This document shows positions 36,937 through 44,595 of a stretch of 64,000 nucleotides of DNA, one piece after another. Every line of letters begins with the position of its first letter. Positions within the stretch are counted from its first letter, which is position 1. The position numbers and the translations under genes were made by a program. Below the pieces are notes generated by a model. It had not been told where the DNA came from. It saw only the letters and a program-made list of their open reading frames with translations, and did no database searches. Source of the DNA: JBKBUF01 sp046290815 (GTDB taxonomy: Bacteria; Bacteroidota; Bacteroidia; Cytophagales; Cytophagaceae); contig JBKBUF010000024.1 in the NCBI GenBank assembly GCA_046290815.1, positions 16,023 to 80,022 on the forward strand, in the 5' to 3' direction.

Positions 36937-38505
36937 ATGAAAACTAAAGTATTGAAAGGTGCTAATATTAAGCTAGAGGAAATTTTATTAACATTAAAAA
37001 TTTCCGGAGTTTGTCCTTCTTATAGCACAGGTGTGAAAGATGGTGTTAGATTCAGAAGAAAAATTAAAGAAATATATTCCCCTGTTGACGCTTGCCTGAT
37101 CGGCAAGGTGTCTATGGCTGAAGATGAAGATTATGATGTGGTGATGGATGCCGCACAAAAGGCTTTTCCGGAATGGAGAAAAATTCCTGCCCCAAAACGT
37201 GGAGAAATAGTCAGACAATATGGAGATAAATTAAGAACGTATAAGGACGTGTTGGGACAGCTTGTGTCTTATGAGACAGGCAAAATTTTGCAGGAAGGGC
37301 TGGGTGAAGTTCAGGAAATGATCGATATCTGTGACTTTGCGGTGGGGTTATCTCGTCAGTTATACGGGTTAACGATGCACTCTGAACGCCCGGAACACCG
37401 GATGTATGAGCAATATCATCCGTTAGGTGTGGTTGGTATTATCTCTGCTTTTAATTTCCCGGTAGCTGTTTGGTCATGGAACGCAATGATTGCAGCAGTT
37501 TGTGGTAATGTTTGTGTATGGAAGCCCTCAGAGAAAACACCTCTTACAGCTGTGGCTTGTCATAATATTATGAAGGAAGTTCTCAAAGAAAACGGTCTTC
37601 CTGAAGGGGTATTTTCATATGTATTGGGAGGAATTGAGGCAGGTGTAAGGCTATCCGAAGATAGAAGAGTTTCTTTGGTTTCTGCGACAGGATCGACAAG
37701 AATGGGTAAGTCAGTGGGAGAAACAGTGGCTTCACGAATGGGTAAAAGTCTTTTGGAGCTAGGAGGAAACAATGCTATCATAATTACAGAAAAGGCAGAT
37801 TTGAAGCTAGCCATAAGAGCAGTGGTTTTTGGAGCGGTCGGGACTTGCGGACAAAGGTGTACGACCACCAGAAGGTTAATTGTACATGAGAGTGTGTATG
37901 GGGTGGTCAAGTCACGACTTAAAAAAGTATATAGTCAGTTGCCTATTGGTAATCCTTTAAAATCAGGAATCCTGGTTGGGCCGTTGATTGACGTGCAGGC
38001 AGTAGAAAACTATAAAAGAGCTATTGATAATGTGTTGAAGGAAGGAGGAAAGCTTGTTGTTGGGGCGGAGGTATTGAAGGGAAAGGAATTTAAGTCCGGC
38101 ACCTATGTAATGCCTACTATAATTGAAGCTAAGAATGATTATAAAATGGTGCAGGAAGAAACTTTTGCGCCAATTTTATATCTGATAAAATATTCTGGTG
38201 ATGTAACCAATGCAATTAAAATACAAAATGATGTAAAACAGGGATTGTCTTCATCGATATTTACCAATGATATAATTGAAGCGGAGACTTTTTTGTCGCA
38301 TTCAGGATCTGATTGCGGAATTGCAAATGTAAATATAGGAACCTCAGGAGCAGAAATAGGAGGAGCCTTCGGAGGAGAAAAAGAAACCGGAGGGGGTAGA
38401 GAATCAGGTTCTGATTCATGGAAGTTCTATATGCGAAGGCAGACCAATACCATAAACTTCAGCGGTAAACTTCCTTTGGCACAAGGAATAAAGTTTGATG
38501 TTTAA
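36937..38505 (+). CDS. Aldehyde dehydrogenase, ALDH7 / alpha-aminoadipate semialdehyde type
   Basis: 522 aa. NAD-binding and catalytic motifs are present: the GSTRMGKSV loop, LELGGNNAIII with the general base Glu, and the nucleophile C308 in GTCGQRCTTTRR. IANVNIGTSGAEIGGAFGGEK near the C-terminus is characteristic of the ALDH7 (antiquitin-like) group, which oxidises aminoadipate semialdehyde in lysine breakdown. That substrate is inferred from the subfamily. The gene is monocistronic. Confidence 0.9.
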   Translation: MKTKVLKGANIKLEEILLTLKISGVCPSYSTGVKDGVRFRRKIKEIYSPVDACLIGKVSMAEDEDYDVVMDAAQKAFPEWRKIPAPKRGEIVRQYGDKLRTYKDVLGQLVSYETGKILQEGLGEVQEMIDICDFAVGLSRQLYGLTMHSERPEHRMYEQYHPLGVVGIISAFNFPVAVWSWNAMIAAVCGNVCVWKPSEKTPLTAVACHNIMKEVLKENGLPEGVFSYVLGGIEAGVRLSEDRRVSLVSATGSTRMGKSVGETVASRMGKSLLELGGNNAIIITEKADLKLAIRAVVFGAVGTCGQRCTTTRRLIVHESVYGVVKSRLKKVYSQLPIGNPLKSGILVGPLIDVQAVENYKRAIDNVLKEGGKLVVGAEVLKGKEFKSGTYVMPTIIEAKNDYKMVQEETFAPILYLIKYSGDVTNAIKIQNDVKQGLSSSIFTNDIIEAETFLSHSGSDCGIANVNIGTSGAEIGGAFGGEKETGGGRESGSDSWKFYMRRQTNTINFSGKLPLAQGIKFDV

Positions 38506-38574
38506 GGTCCTTGAAATGTAAAATATTTGGTTCTAATACAAAATTATATAATTTAGCACAAAGATATTTTTCTA

Positions 38575-38985
38575 ATGAACTCTACAAAAAAGTACCACGC
38601 AGTAATGTTAGTTGATGATAATGAGATCGACAATCTCATTAATCAGAAAATGATAGAAGCATCTAACATATGTGAACACATATTTGTGCACTCAGGTGCA
38701 AAAAGTGCAATTGAGTTTCTGAAGAATATTGAAAAGCTGGCGAAGGGCCCGGTTAGTTTGTATTTGCCTGAAATAATATTTCTGGACATTGATATGCCCT
38801 TAATGGACGGATTTCAGTTTCTCGATGAATTTGAAAAGCTTTCTGAGGCAATCAAAACCCACTGTAAAGTAGTTATGCTTACTTCATCTCTGAATCCTCA
38901 GGACATGAACAGAGCTAAAAAAAATCAATATGTACTGAAATATATTAACAAGCCGCTTACTCAGGATAACCTTAAGAAGCTTTAG
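38575..38985 (+). CDS. Single-domain response regulator
   Basis: 136 aa, receiver domain only. Acidic residues D14-D15 (MLVDDNEID), phosphoacceptor D71 (FLDIDMPLMDG), the Thr/Ser switch (LTSS) and Lys in INKPL are all present. The NEIDN-L segment after the acidic pair is typical of a Bacteroidota subgroup that pairs with hybrid kinases. No output domain. It stands alone. Confidence 0.92.
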   Translation: MNSTKKYHAVMLVDDNEIDNLINQKMIEASNICEHIFVHSGAKSAIEFLKNIEKLAKGPVSLYLPEIIFLDIDMPLMDGFQFLDEFEKLSEAIKTHCKVVMLTSSLNPQDMNRAKKNQYVLKYINKPLTQDNLKKL

Positions 38986-39028
38986 ATTTCAGGTTATTAT
39001 CTATATTTATCATACCTTTCATTTTTAA

Positions 39029-40471
39029 TTAATCATTTGAAAGGCGGTTGATAAAATCCTCGTCAAGGTTTATATACTTTATCGCAGAAAAATATGGTGT
39101 TTGTAGCTTTTTCATTTTTTGCAGATAGCCATATATTTTCCCTGACTTACTTTTTTTCATGTCACTTATTGATGTTTTAAGGATCTTTGTAAAAAGCAGT
39201 ATATGGACACAATTATTTTTTCCCAACAATCTTACCTGTCTTTGAATGCTGTTGATTAACTGATTAAAAAGGTCATAATCTTTAAGTAAACAATATTGTA
39301 AAGCCAGGAAGAGCTTTATTTCTAATTGAGCAAAAGGATATTTTTTAAGGCTCAGGTCGTTTAACATATTATTAATATACCTTGAAGCCTCTTCATATTT
39401 GCCGGCATAATAGCACCCCAAGGAACGATACATTATATATATCATATACTGAGGAGTGTTGTTCTTGTCGATTTCAAAATCCTCAAATATTGATTTGTTT
39501 TCCTCATACAAAGTGTTTTCGTTTTCCAGACGTATATGCCTTTCAATTTTCGAAAGCAGGAATTGAGGGGTGAAAGTATATAAATAATAATTGGAAAGAA
39601 AAATTGCAGCAGCATCGTTGATTTCTTCATAATGCTTCTCTGCTTTTCTATATGAAGTTGTCTGATTGTAGTATTCAAATTTTAAATATTCAAACACCAG
39701 CTTTAAATGATAATAGATAGAGTCAAGGTAATAAGAGTCAAATATATTCTGAATCTTTTCGAATATTTGTTCTATAGATTCTTTTTCGCTATCAACAGGA
39801 TTTTTATCAATGAATAAACGGTGAAAAATATCTATACAGTTTTGATAAATATATAGTCTGTGTGATTGGTAAAGGTTTGCAACGTTTTCTATTTCTTTTT
39901 TAAGAAGAGTTAATCCAAGCTTGTCATTTTCGTCATTGGTTAAATAGAAGTAGCCATACTTTTTAAAATATTCTGCCAACAAATCTTCGGCTTTATCCAC
40001 CGCAAGCATATAGGCAACATGTCTGTTGTAAAGCTGAGAGTAATTGAAAGCATCAGGGCTGTTTATCTGTAGCTTTTTAAGAGTTTTATATACGATGGTT
40101 AATTCATTTGACAGGTCATAGTCCAAAAGCTCCTTCTCAAGCTTTCTTAAGGTTGCCAAGGCAATGGCCTTCTTTTTTGTGAAAACTATTTCATTGATGG
40201 TTGCTACCTTTTTTAATAAGGTAGTCCTTGGGCTTTCCATCTGATGAAGCAGGTATTCCTCTATCTTCTGATTAAGCCTTGATCTAAGTGTATAATATGC
40301 ATTTGTGTTTACATCCAACTCTTCCATTATTTTATTGTCAGAAAGCTGTTTTTCCCTCATAAATTTTAGAAGGTAAGCAGATTTTTCTGCATTGCTTTCC
40401 ATTAATGAGTCATATATAGCAGTATAATCCTTGGAGGAAAGTTGTTTGATTATATTCTTGAGTTTAGACAT
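39029..40471 (-). CDS. Large helical protein of unknown function
   Basis: 480 aa, almost entirely alpha-helical, without signal peptide or membrane segment. The N-terminus (KDYTAIYDSLMESNAEKSAYLLKFMREKQLSDNKIMEELDVN) is a possible helical regulatory domain; the middle has weak TPR-like helix pairs (for example GCYYAGKYEEASRYINNML). It appears to be the last chromosomal gene before the mobile element. Its promoter region holds a long palindrome (40540-40580). Function unknown. Confidence 0.7.
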   Translation of the reverse strand: MSKLKNIIKQLSSKDYTAIYDSLMESNAEKSAYLLKFMREKQLSDNKIMEELDVNTNAYYTLRSRLNQKIEEYLLHQMESPRTTLLKKVATINEIVFTKKKAIALATLRKLEKELLDYDLSNELTIVYKTLKKLQINSPDAFNYSQLYNRHVAYMLAVDKAEDLLAEYFKKYGYFYLTNDENDKLGLTLLKKEIENVANLYQSHRLYIYQNCIDIFHRLFIDKNPVDSEKESIEQIFEKIQNIFDSYYLDSIYYHLKLVFEYLKFEYYNQTTSYRKAEKHYEEINDAAAIFLSNYYLYTFTPQFLLSKIERHIRLENENTLYEENKSIFEDFEIDKNNTPQYMIYIMYRSLGCYYAGKYEEASRYINNMLNDLSLKKYPFAQLEIKLFLALQYCLLKDYDLFNQLINSIQRQVRLLGKNNCVHILLFTKILKTSISDMKKSKSGKIYGYLQKMKKLQTPYFSAIKYINLDEDFINRLSND

Positions 40472-40539
40472 AAATCTATTATTGCAAAAATTAAATATTT
40501 GGTTGAAAAAGCTGGTTTAGCAAGTGGTATTTTGATTTG

Positions 40540-40580
40540 TCTTACGTAATATTTTTAGATATAGCTATATTTATGTAAGA
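40540..40580. repeat. Imperfect 41-bp palindrome
   Basis: TCTTACGTAATAT on the left and ATATTTATGTAAGA on the right are near reverse complements, with a central perfect palindrome ATATAGCTATAT (40559-40570). A second TTTATGTAA follows directly at about 40582-40590. It lies about 70-110 bases upstream of the start of the minus-strand 480-aa gene, so a regulator site is one option and a recombination site another. Confidence 0.5.
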
Positions 40581-40755
40581 TTTATGTAATACCAATCTTT
40601 AGCTAAATAAGTAAGAACTTTTATAAAAATCAAGCACTTGTGTGTATTTATTTAAAAAACGCCGGAAAGCATTTTTTTGACATACTGTCACAAAAAATTT
40701 TGTAAAAATATAAGTGGCTTACTACGGATGCAGGCAACTATTTGAAAAACAGGGA

Positions 40756-40798
40756 ATAAAAAAACTGCTTATTAGGATTTGCATTCCTATATAAGCAG
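40756..40798 (-). terminator. Rho-independent terminator of the repressor operon
   Basis: CTGCTTATTAGGA (40765-40777) pairs with TCCTATATAAGCAG (40785-40798) around a seven-base loop. On the minus strand the hairpin is followed by a run of seven T. It lies about 140 bases beyond the end of the 90-aa gene and isolates the chromosome from element transcription. Confidence 0.82.
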
Positions 40799-40934
40799 TC
40801 AGGATTGTGGAGACTACCGGAGTTTGCAGTAAAATCTAAAAATTGTATGCTTTCGCTTAAAAATGAGTTAATTAATGAATTTGGCATCCACTTTTTATTT
40901 TGGCACTCAATTTAGAAGTGCCTGATAAACTGGC

Positions 40935-41207
40935 CTATTCAGGCGGTTTTAACAGCATATCACTGCTGGTTTTGGCACTATTCTGGGCACCCAAAAGCTC
41001 TTTAATATCTCTCAGATACCCATTGTTGATTGAAATTACAGATATAATCAGATCCATGGTTTTAACCATTTGTTTTAGGTCCCGATTCATATCCTTGTCT
41101 GAATATTGCCTATCAAGCGGACACATATTCAGGTTTACCTGGAAGTTGTCTCTTCCTACATTACCAGCGGTATTACAAGGGGGGTGCTGGTATTCAGTTC
41201 TACTCAT
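40935..41207 (-). CDS. Small coiled-coil protein, HTH-less relative of the adjacent repressor
   Basis: 90 aa. Residues 14-24 read AGNVGRDNFQV, matching AGNVGRDNLQV in the neighbouring repressor. The following part (about residues 38-75) is a probable coiled coil, as in the repressor. The DNA-binding N-terminal domain is absent. It lies 32 bases downstream of the repressor gene on the same strand. A role as a partner or inhibitor of the repressor, through the shared motif and coiled coil, is inferred. Otherwise unknown. Confidence 0.65.
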   Translation of the reverse strand: MSRTEYQHPPCNTAGNVGRDNFQVNLNMCPLDRQYSDKDMNRDLKQMVKTMDLIISVISINNGYLRDIKELLGAQNSAKTSSDMLLKPPE

Positions 41208-41239
41208 ATTGGGTCAATTAACAAATTGTTAAGCGACTT

Positions 41240-41644
41240 TTATACGGGGTTTTTTCTCAATAGTTGGATTATTAAATCTTTGTCGGTAACTGTATTTTCC
41301 AGACGGCTTACAAGCTTCTCCAGCACTACTACTTTTTCCTGTGTTAACTGCAGCTTACTCATGCATGTACCATAGGTCTCATTAGGATCGCTTACCTGCA
41401 GGTTGTCTCTTCCGACATTACCAGCAAGGTTTCCTCCTCTGTTATCAATGTTTTTTGGATAGAAAACACTTGAATCAATTTTTAAAATTTCACAAGCCTT
41501 ATTGATGTCCTCTTCGGAGAGGGTAACATTTTTAAGTTTTGTGTAAAGATTTTGCCTTGTCATTCCGAATAATGGAGCAAATTTATTTAAGTCCATTTTT
41601 CGCTTGATCATAGCTTTTAGTAACTCTCCTTGATGAATGTGCAT
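41240..41644 (-). CDS. HTH repressor of the element (CI-like role)
   Basis: 134 aa. The N-terminus (about 6-60) is an HTH domain (LLKAMIKRKMDLNKFAPLFGMTRQNLYTKL). AGNVGRDNLQV follows at residues 74-84, then a C-terminal coiled coil (about 96-130) ending in VTDKDLIIQLLRK. HTH plus a short Gly/Asn-rich linker plus coiled coil is a familiar layout of Bacteroidota prophage regulators. It has no S24 peptidase domain, so induction is not by LexA-type cleavage. It diverges from a Cro-like gene across a region with repeated palindromes. Confidence 0.8.
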   Translation of the reverse strand: MHIHQGELLKAMIKRKMDLNKFAPLFGMTRQNLYTKLKNVTLSEEDINKACEILKIDSSVFYPKNIDNRGGNLAGNVGRDNLQVSDPNETYGTCMSKLQLTQEKVVVLEKLVSRLENTVTDKDLIIQLLRKNPV

Positions 41645-41705
41645 AAATTGTTTTAAATTTTTTGCTTTAAAAATCAGCCAGTTAGCAAATGTTTTAAAAA
41701 AGTAT

Positions 41706-41814
41706 TGTCAAAAGACTTGACACAAATATATATATTAGTTTTATGTTTGTCAAGACCTTATTTGTCAAAAGGCTTGACATGCTTTGTTATGTTACTGCTT
41801 TTTTTGTCAAAAGT
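41706..41814. promoter_or_regulatory. Operator region of the element switch
   Basis: Two 17-bp palindromes TGTCAA-N5-TTGACA stand at 41706-41722 and 41763-41779. Partial sites occur at 41748 (TGTCAAGAC) and 41805 (TGTCAAAAGTCAA). They sit in the gap between the repressor gene and the rightward Cro-like gene, as expected for a bidirectional lysogeny switch. Which protein binds which site is not known. Confidence 0.8.
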
Positions 41815-41855
41815 CAATACTAAAAATCAAATATTTATATCATATACCTAAAGCC

Positions 41856-42182
41856 ATGCCAAAAGCAAAAAAGTACAAGTACAAAATCAATTATTTCCTT
41901 GGTAAGCGAGAGGCTGCGATTCCTATGGGGATGGTAACTGCTTTGCTCGAATCAAAATATGAAATAAACCAAAGGCAATTCTACAGAGATAAAGAAATTA
42001 CTCTGGATCAGGATAAGTCTATAGCTGGTGATCGACTTGTGAAATACGCAAAGTTTTTAGGAGTAACTGTTGAAGAGTTGCTAAACTATGATGTAGAAGG
42101 TCCTACTCTTGATCACATTCCAAAGGATATATCTGACCTTTCTGATATAGGCAACAAACACGGCTTAGTTAAACCTCAATAA
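41856..42182 (+). CDS. Cro-like HTH protein, first rightward gene of the element
   Basis: About 108 aa when started at MPKAKKYKYKI; the frame is open 24 codons further into the operator region, so the inner ATG is preferred. The segment around RQFYRDKEITLDQDKSIAGDRLVKYAKFLGVTVEELLNY resembles the second half of an XRE domain. It is the mirror partner of the repressor across the TGTCAA operators. Function as early regulator is inferred from position. Confidence 0.65.
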   Translation: MPKAKKYKYKINYFLGKREAAIPMGMVTALLESKYEINQRQFYRDKEITLDQDKSIAGDRLVKYAKFLGVTVEELLNYDVEGPTLDHIPKDISDLSDIGNKHGLVKPQ

Positions 42183-42188
42183 TTTTTT

Positions 42189-42578
42189 ATGGAAATGTAT
42201 AGAATAGATCCTGAGAAGGCCATTAAAGAGCTTCAGGAGCGAATTAAACTAAAGAGGAATCTGATAAGTCAATACGAGGCTGTACTTAAGCTCGAGGCTG
42301 CTGGTTTCTTTGTTAAAATCATATATGGAAAAGCCCTCTCCCATTTAATTGAGCTGGCTAAGCTCCAGCTTCCGGAGCAGCACAAGGAATTGATAAACCT
42401 TGAAAATGCCCTGAAAAATTTAAAGGGGGCTTTGCTTCATATACAATGCAGCAGACTGCTCCCCCCCTATGAATACTGGGCTTTTCTTTTTCCAAATCGC
42501 TGCTTTAAAGACCAGGCTATAATGATGGAAGCGGTTACCTCAATCAGAAAGTTTACTCCGATAATTTTTAACAACTAG
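42189..42578 (+). CDS. Element early protein, unknown function
   Basis: 129 aa, helical, with one moderately hydrophobic segment near residues 38-52. It starts six bases after the Cro-like gene and is followed six bases later by the next gene, so all are in one early operon. No motif recognised. Confidence 0.6.
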   Translation: MEMYRIDPEKAIKELQERIKLKRNLISQYEAVLKLEAAGFFVKIIYGKALSHLIELAKLQLPEQHKELINLENALKNLKGALLHIQCSRLLPPYEYWAFLFPNRCFKDQAIMMEAVTSIRKFTPIIFNN

Positions 42579-42584
42579 CTAACA

Positions 42585-43178
42585 ATGGAAAAACAAGCAA
42601 TCCAGATATCAATACCATACAATGACTTTCTGGCCATTCATGCAGGTCTTAAAAAGTCATACCTGCAGCCCTACGATTCTGAGCTGGAGAAACTAATAAA
42701 TGAAGCTCCGGAATCTATAGAGTTCTATACTGAAAACGAGGGTAACAGGTATTTTTTAATTGCCACTGTAAGAGAAATGGTTGCTCAGAAGTTAGACTCT
42801 TTTAGCAAAGAAATGTACCTGGTTATTTTTCTGGGTAAGGTTTTAAAGAAAGGTATTGTAGGAACTAACATAGTTATCAATAACCTGCAGGATAATGATT
42901 ACCTGATTTTAGTTGAAGCAGTAACCAGGTTCCTTGAAAAAATAGACTCTAAAATATCCGGTATATCAGACGAAGACTTAAGCAAGAACTACGAAGAGCT
43001 AAAGAGCAACCTTAATCAGATTCAGCCTGATAAGGGAATTCACCAGGCCTGTATTCCTCCATTGATTCAGGAATTAAGCTCAATGGTTACTGAGCTGCAT
43101 ATGAAAGCTACCCAATGCTCCAGGATTGCAGCCCGTTTGAAGGCACTTGTTTCAAATCCATTTAAAACAATAGGTTAG
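42585..43178 (+). CDS. Element early protein, unknown function
   Basis: 197 aa, mainly helical and acidic. No membrane segment, metal motif or nucleotide site is seen. It ends one base before the membrane zinc-finger gene begins, so the genes are translationally close. Function unknown. Confidence 0.6.
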   Translation: MEKQAIQISIPYNDFLAIHAGLKKSYLQPYDSELEKLINEAPESIEFYTENEGNRYFLIATVREMVAQKLDSFSKEMYLVIFLGKVLKKGIVGTNIVINNLQDNDYLILVEAVTRFLEKIDSKISGISDEDLSKNYEELKSNLNQIQPDKGIHQACIPPLIQELSSMVTELHMKATQCSRIAARLKALVSNPFKTIG

Positions 43179-43179
43179 T

Positions 43180-43917
43180 ATGGAAAAGAAATCATTATTC
43201 TGGCCTAAGTTTTTTGTATTCATTGTTGTGTTCCTAATGATGCTTCAGAATGTAGAGCACAGTGTATACGTTTATTACAACTCTTCTCAAAAGCAATTAG
43301 AAAGGATCTTTGGAGTCCCTAATATGGACTGGTACCATGCAGTAGCTGTTGTCCTTGTAATTGATTTAGCAATTCTGGGTTTTGTTTACTTCAACAGAAT
43401 AATTGAAGCTGCTATATATGAAGTGCTGGCAGGAGTTGTTCAATTGCTGTATAACGATTGGCCCGGATATTTTGAGCCGATTGTTTACCTCAGGATTGCT
43501 CAATTGATATTTGCCTTCCAATTCGGATACGGGGTGATTTCTTACGCTAAAATATTTTCAGGCTTATTAAAAGGACAGCAAAAAGAAGCTGATTTAGCAG
43601 CTCAAAATATAGGCCTAGCTGCTGAATTAGAAAAGGCAGCTGCTGAATTAAAGTCATTAGCTGCTCAAAAAGAAATGGTGGCTGCTAAGCTTGAAATGGA
43701 AGCAGCTGAAGCTTTTAAGGCTGGCAATACAAAGCAGTTATTGGAGATACAATTAGCTGCTACCGAGAAAGAACTTAAAGAGCTTAAATCAAAGCAAGCT
43801 GCTGAGGTTACATGCCCATACTGCAACCGCAAAGACTTTCTTTCAAAAGAGGCTAAGAACGCTCACATGAATAAATGTTCAGAAAACCCAAAAAATATTA
43901 AAGCATTAACCTTATGA
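43180..43917 (+). CDS. Membrane protein with coiled coil and C2H2-type zinc finger
   Basis: 245 aa. Hydrophobic segments lie at about 8-24, 52-70, 78-92 and 103-125. An Ala/Glu/Lys-rich coiled coil spans about 132-208. The end holds C-P-Y-C...H-M-N-K-C (about 212-236), a zinc-finger-like motif with a Cys as last ligand. A finger held at the membrane by a long rod suggests it tethers nucleic acid or a protein to the cell membrane; this is inference. It overlaps the next gene by four bases. Confidence 0.7.
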   Translation: MEKKSLFWPKFFVFIVVFLMMLQNVEHSVYVYYNSSQKQLERIFGVPNMDWYHAVAVVLVIDLAILGFVYFNRIIEAAIYEVLAGVVQLLYNDWPGYFEPIVYLRIAQLIFAFQFGYGVISYAKIFSGLLKGQQKEADLAAQNIGLAAELEKAAAELKSLAAQKEMVAAKLEMEAAEAFKAGNTKQLLEIQLAATEKELKELKSKQAAEVTCPYCNRKDFLSKEAKNAHMNKCSENPKNIKALTL

Positions 43918-44528
43918 AAAAAGCAATACTAATAATTGGAAACAATGACGATCAAAAGCAAGCTTTAGCTGATAAACTGGCGGTGGCTTATGAATGGGCT
44001 AATGTAGAAAAGATACCTGCTTACTCAGAAAGTCCTTTTCTGTTTTGTGAATGCAAACAGAATACTAAGCTTATAATAATTCAAGAAGTAAGAACAATAC
44101 AAGAGTTAATTTATTGGCGCAATGTTATTCAAGACGGAATAAATGTCCATGCTTTTGGCCGGGATTCCTTTTTCCTGTGTCCGGAATTTATCTTAATAAG
44201 CAGTATTCCCCTGACTTCAATTATTGAAGGTTTTCCGAAATTTTCCTATAGGTATAACCTCATAGAGTGCCATGGGGAAAAGATGAAGCCAGCTTATAAG
44301 GTAGAAAAGGTTCATATATCTTATGTTGATGATAGGGTGATTACTTATGTGGCAGTTCGGTTTTCAAATACAGGAAAATGGAGGGCATATATGATCAATG
44401 AAAACGAGTACACTATGAGGAAGTCTAAAGATTATGAAAGGGTTGTAAAAAATGGGGTCTGCTTAGAAAAAACAACCAGCCTATTTGTTTTTCCAGATTT
44501 AAAAGGAATAGAGTGTGATGCTAACTAA
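43914..44528 (+). CDS. P-loop-like protein with possible nucleotide site
   Basis: 204 aa. The N-terminus (ILIIGNNDDQKQALADKLA) is placed like a Walker A strand-loop-helix but lacks the GK[ST] core, and KLIIIQEV at about residue 56 resembles a Walker B strand. The C-terminal half is beta-rich. It could be a degenerate ATPase. The four-base overlap with the membrane zinc-finger gene implies the two proteins work together. Confidence 0.55.
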   Translation: MKKAILIIGNNDDQKQALADKLAVAYEWANVEKIPAYSESPFLFCECKQNTKLIIIQEVRTIQELIYWRNVIQDGINVHAFGRDSFFLCPEFILISSIPLTSIIEGFPKFSYRYNLIECHGEKMKPAYKVEKVHISYVDDRVITYVAVRFSNTGKWRAYMINENEYTMRKSKDYERVVKNGVCLEKTTSLFVFPDLKGIECDAN

Positions 44529-44595
44529 AAAATTAGCTCCCAATTTTTACAAAGCGCTTAATCAATTACCAAACCCTTAATTTTTTAACCCAAAA

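Larger units (their letters stand above)
40472..40934. other. Gap between chromosomal gene and element repressor operon; probable left element boundary
   Basis: 463 AT-rich bases without a gene. It holds a palindrome near the 480-aa gene (40540-40580) and a minus-strand terminator for the repressor operon (40756-40798). The change from conserved chromosomal genes to phage-type genes happens here, so the left attachment site should lie inside it, but no repeat at the other end can be checked. Confidence 0.5.

Noticed and set aside
41240..41644. LexA/CI-type self-cleavage at the Ala-Gly in the repressor motif
   Set aside because: There is no S24 peptidase domain after the motif, and the same motif occurs in a protein without HTH domain.
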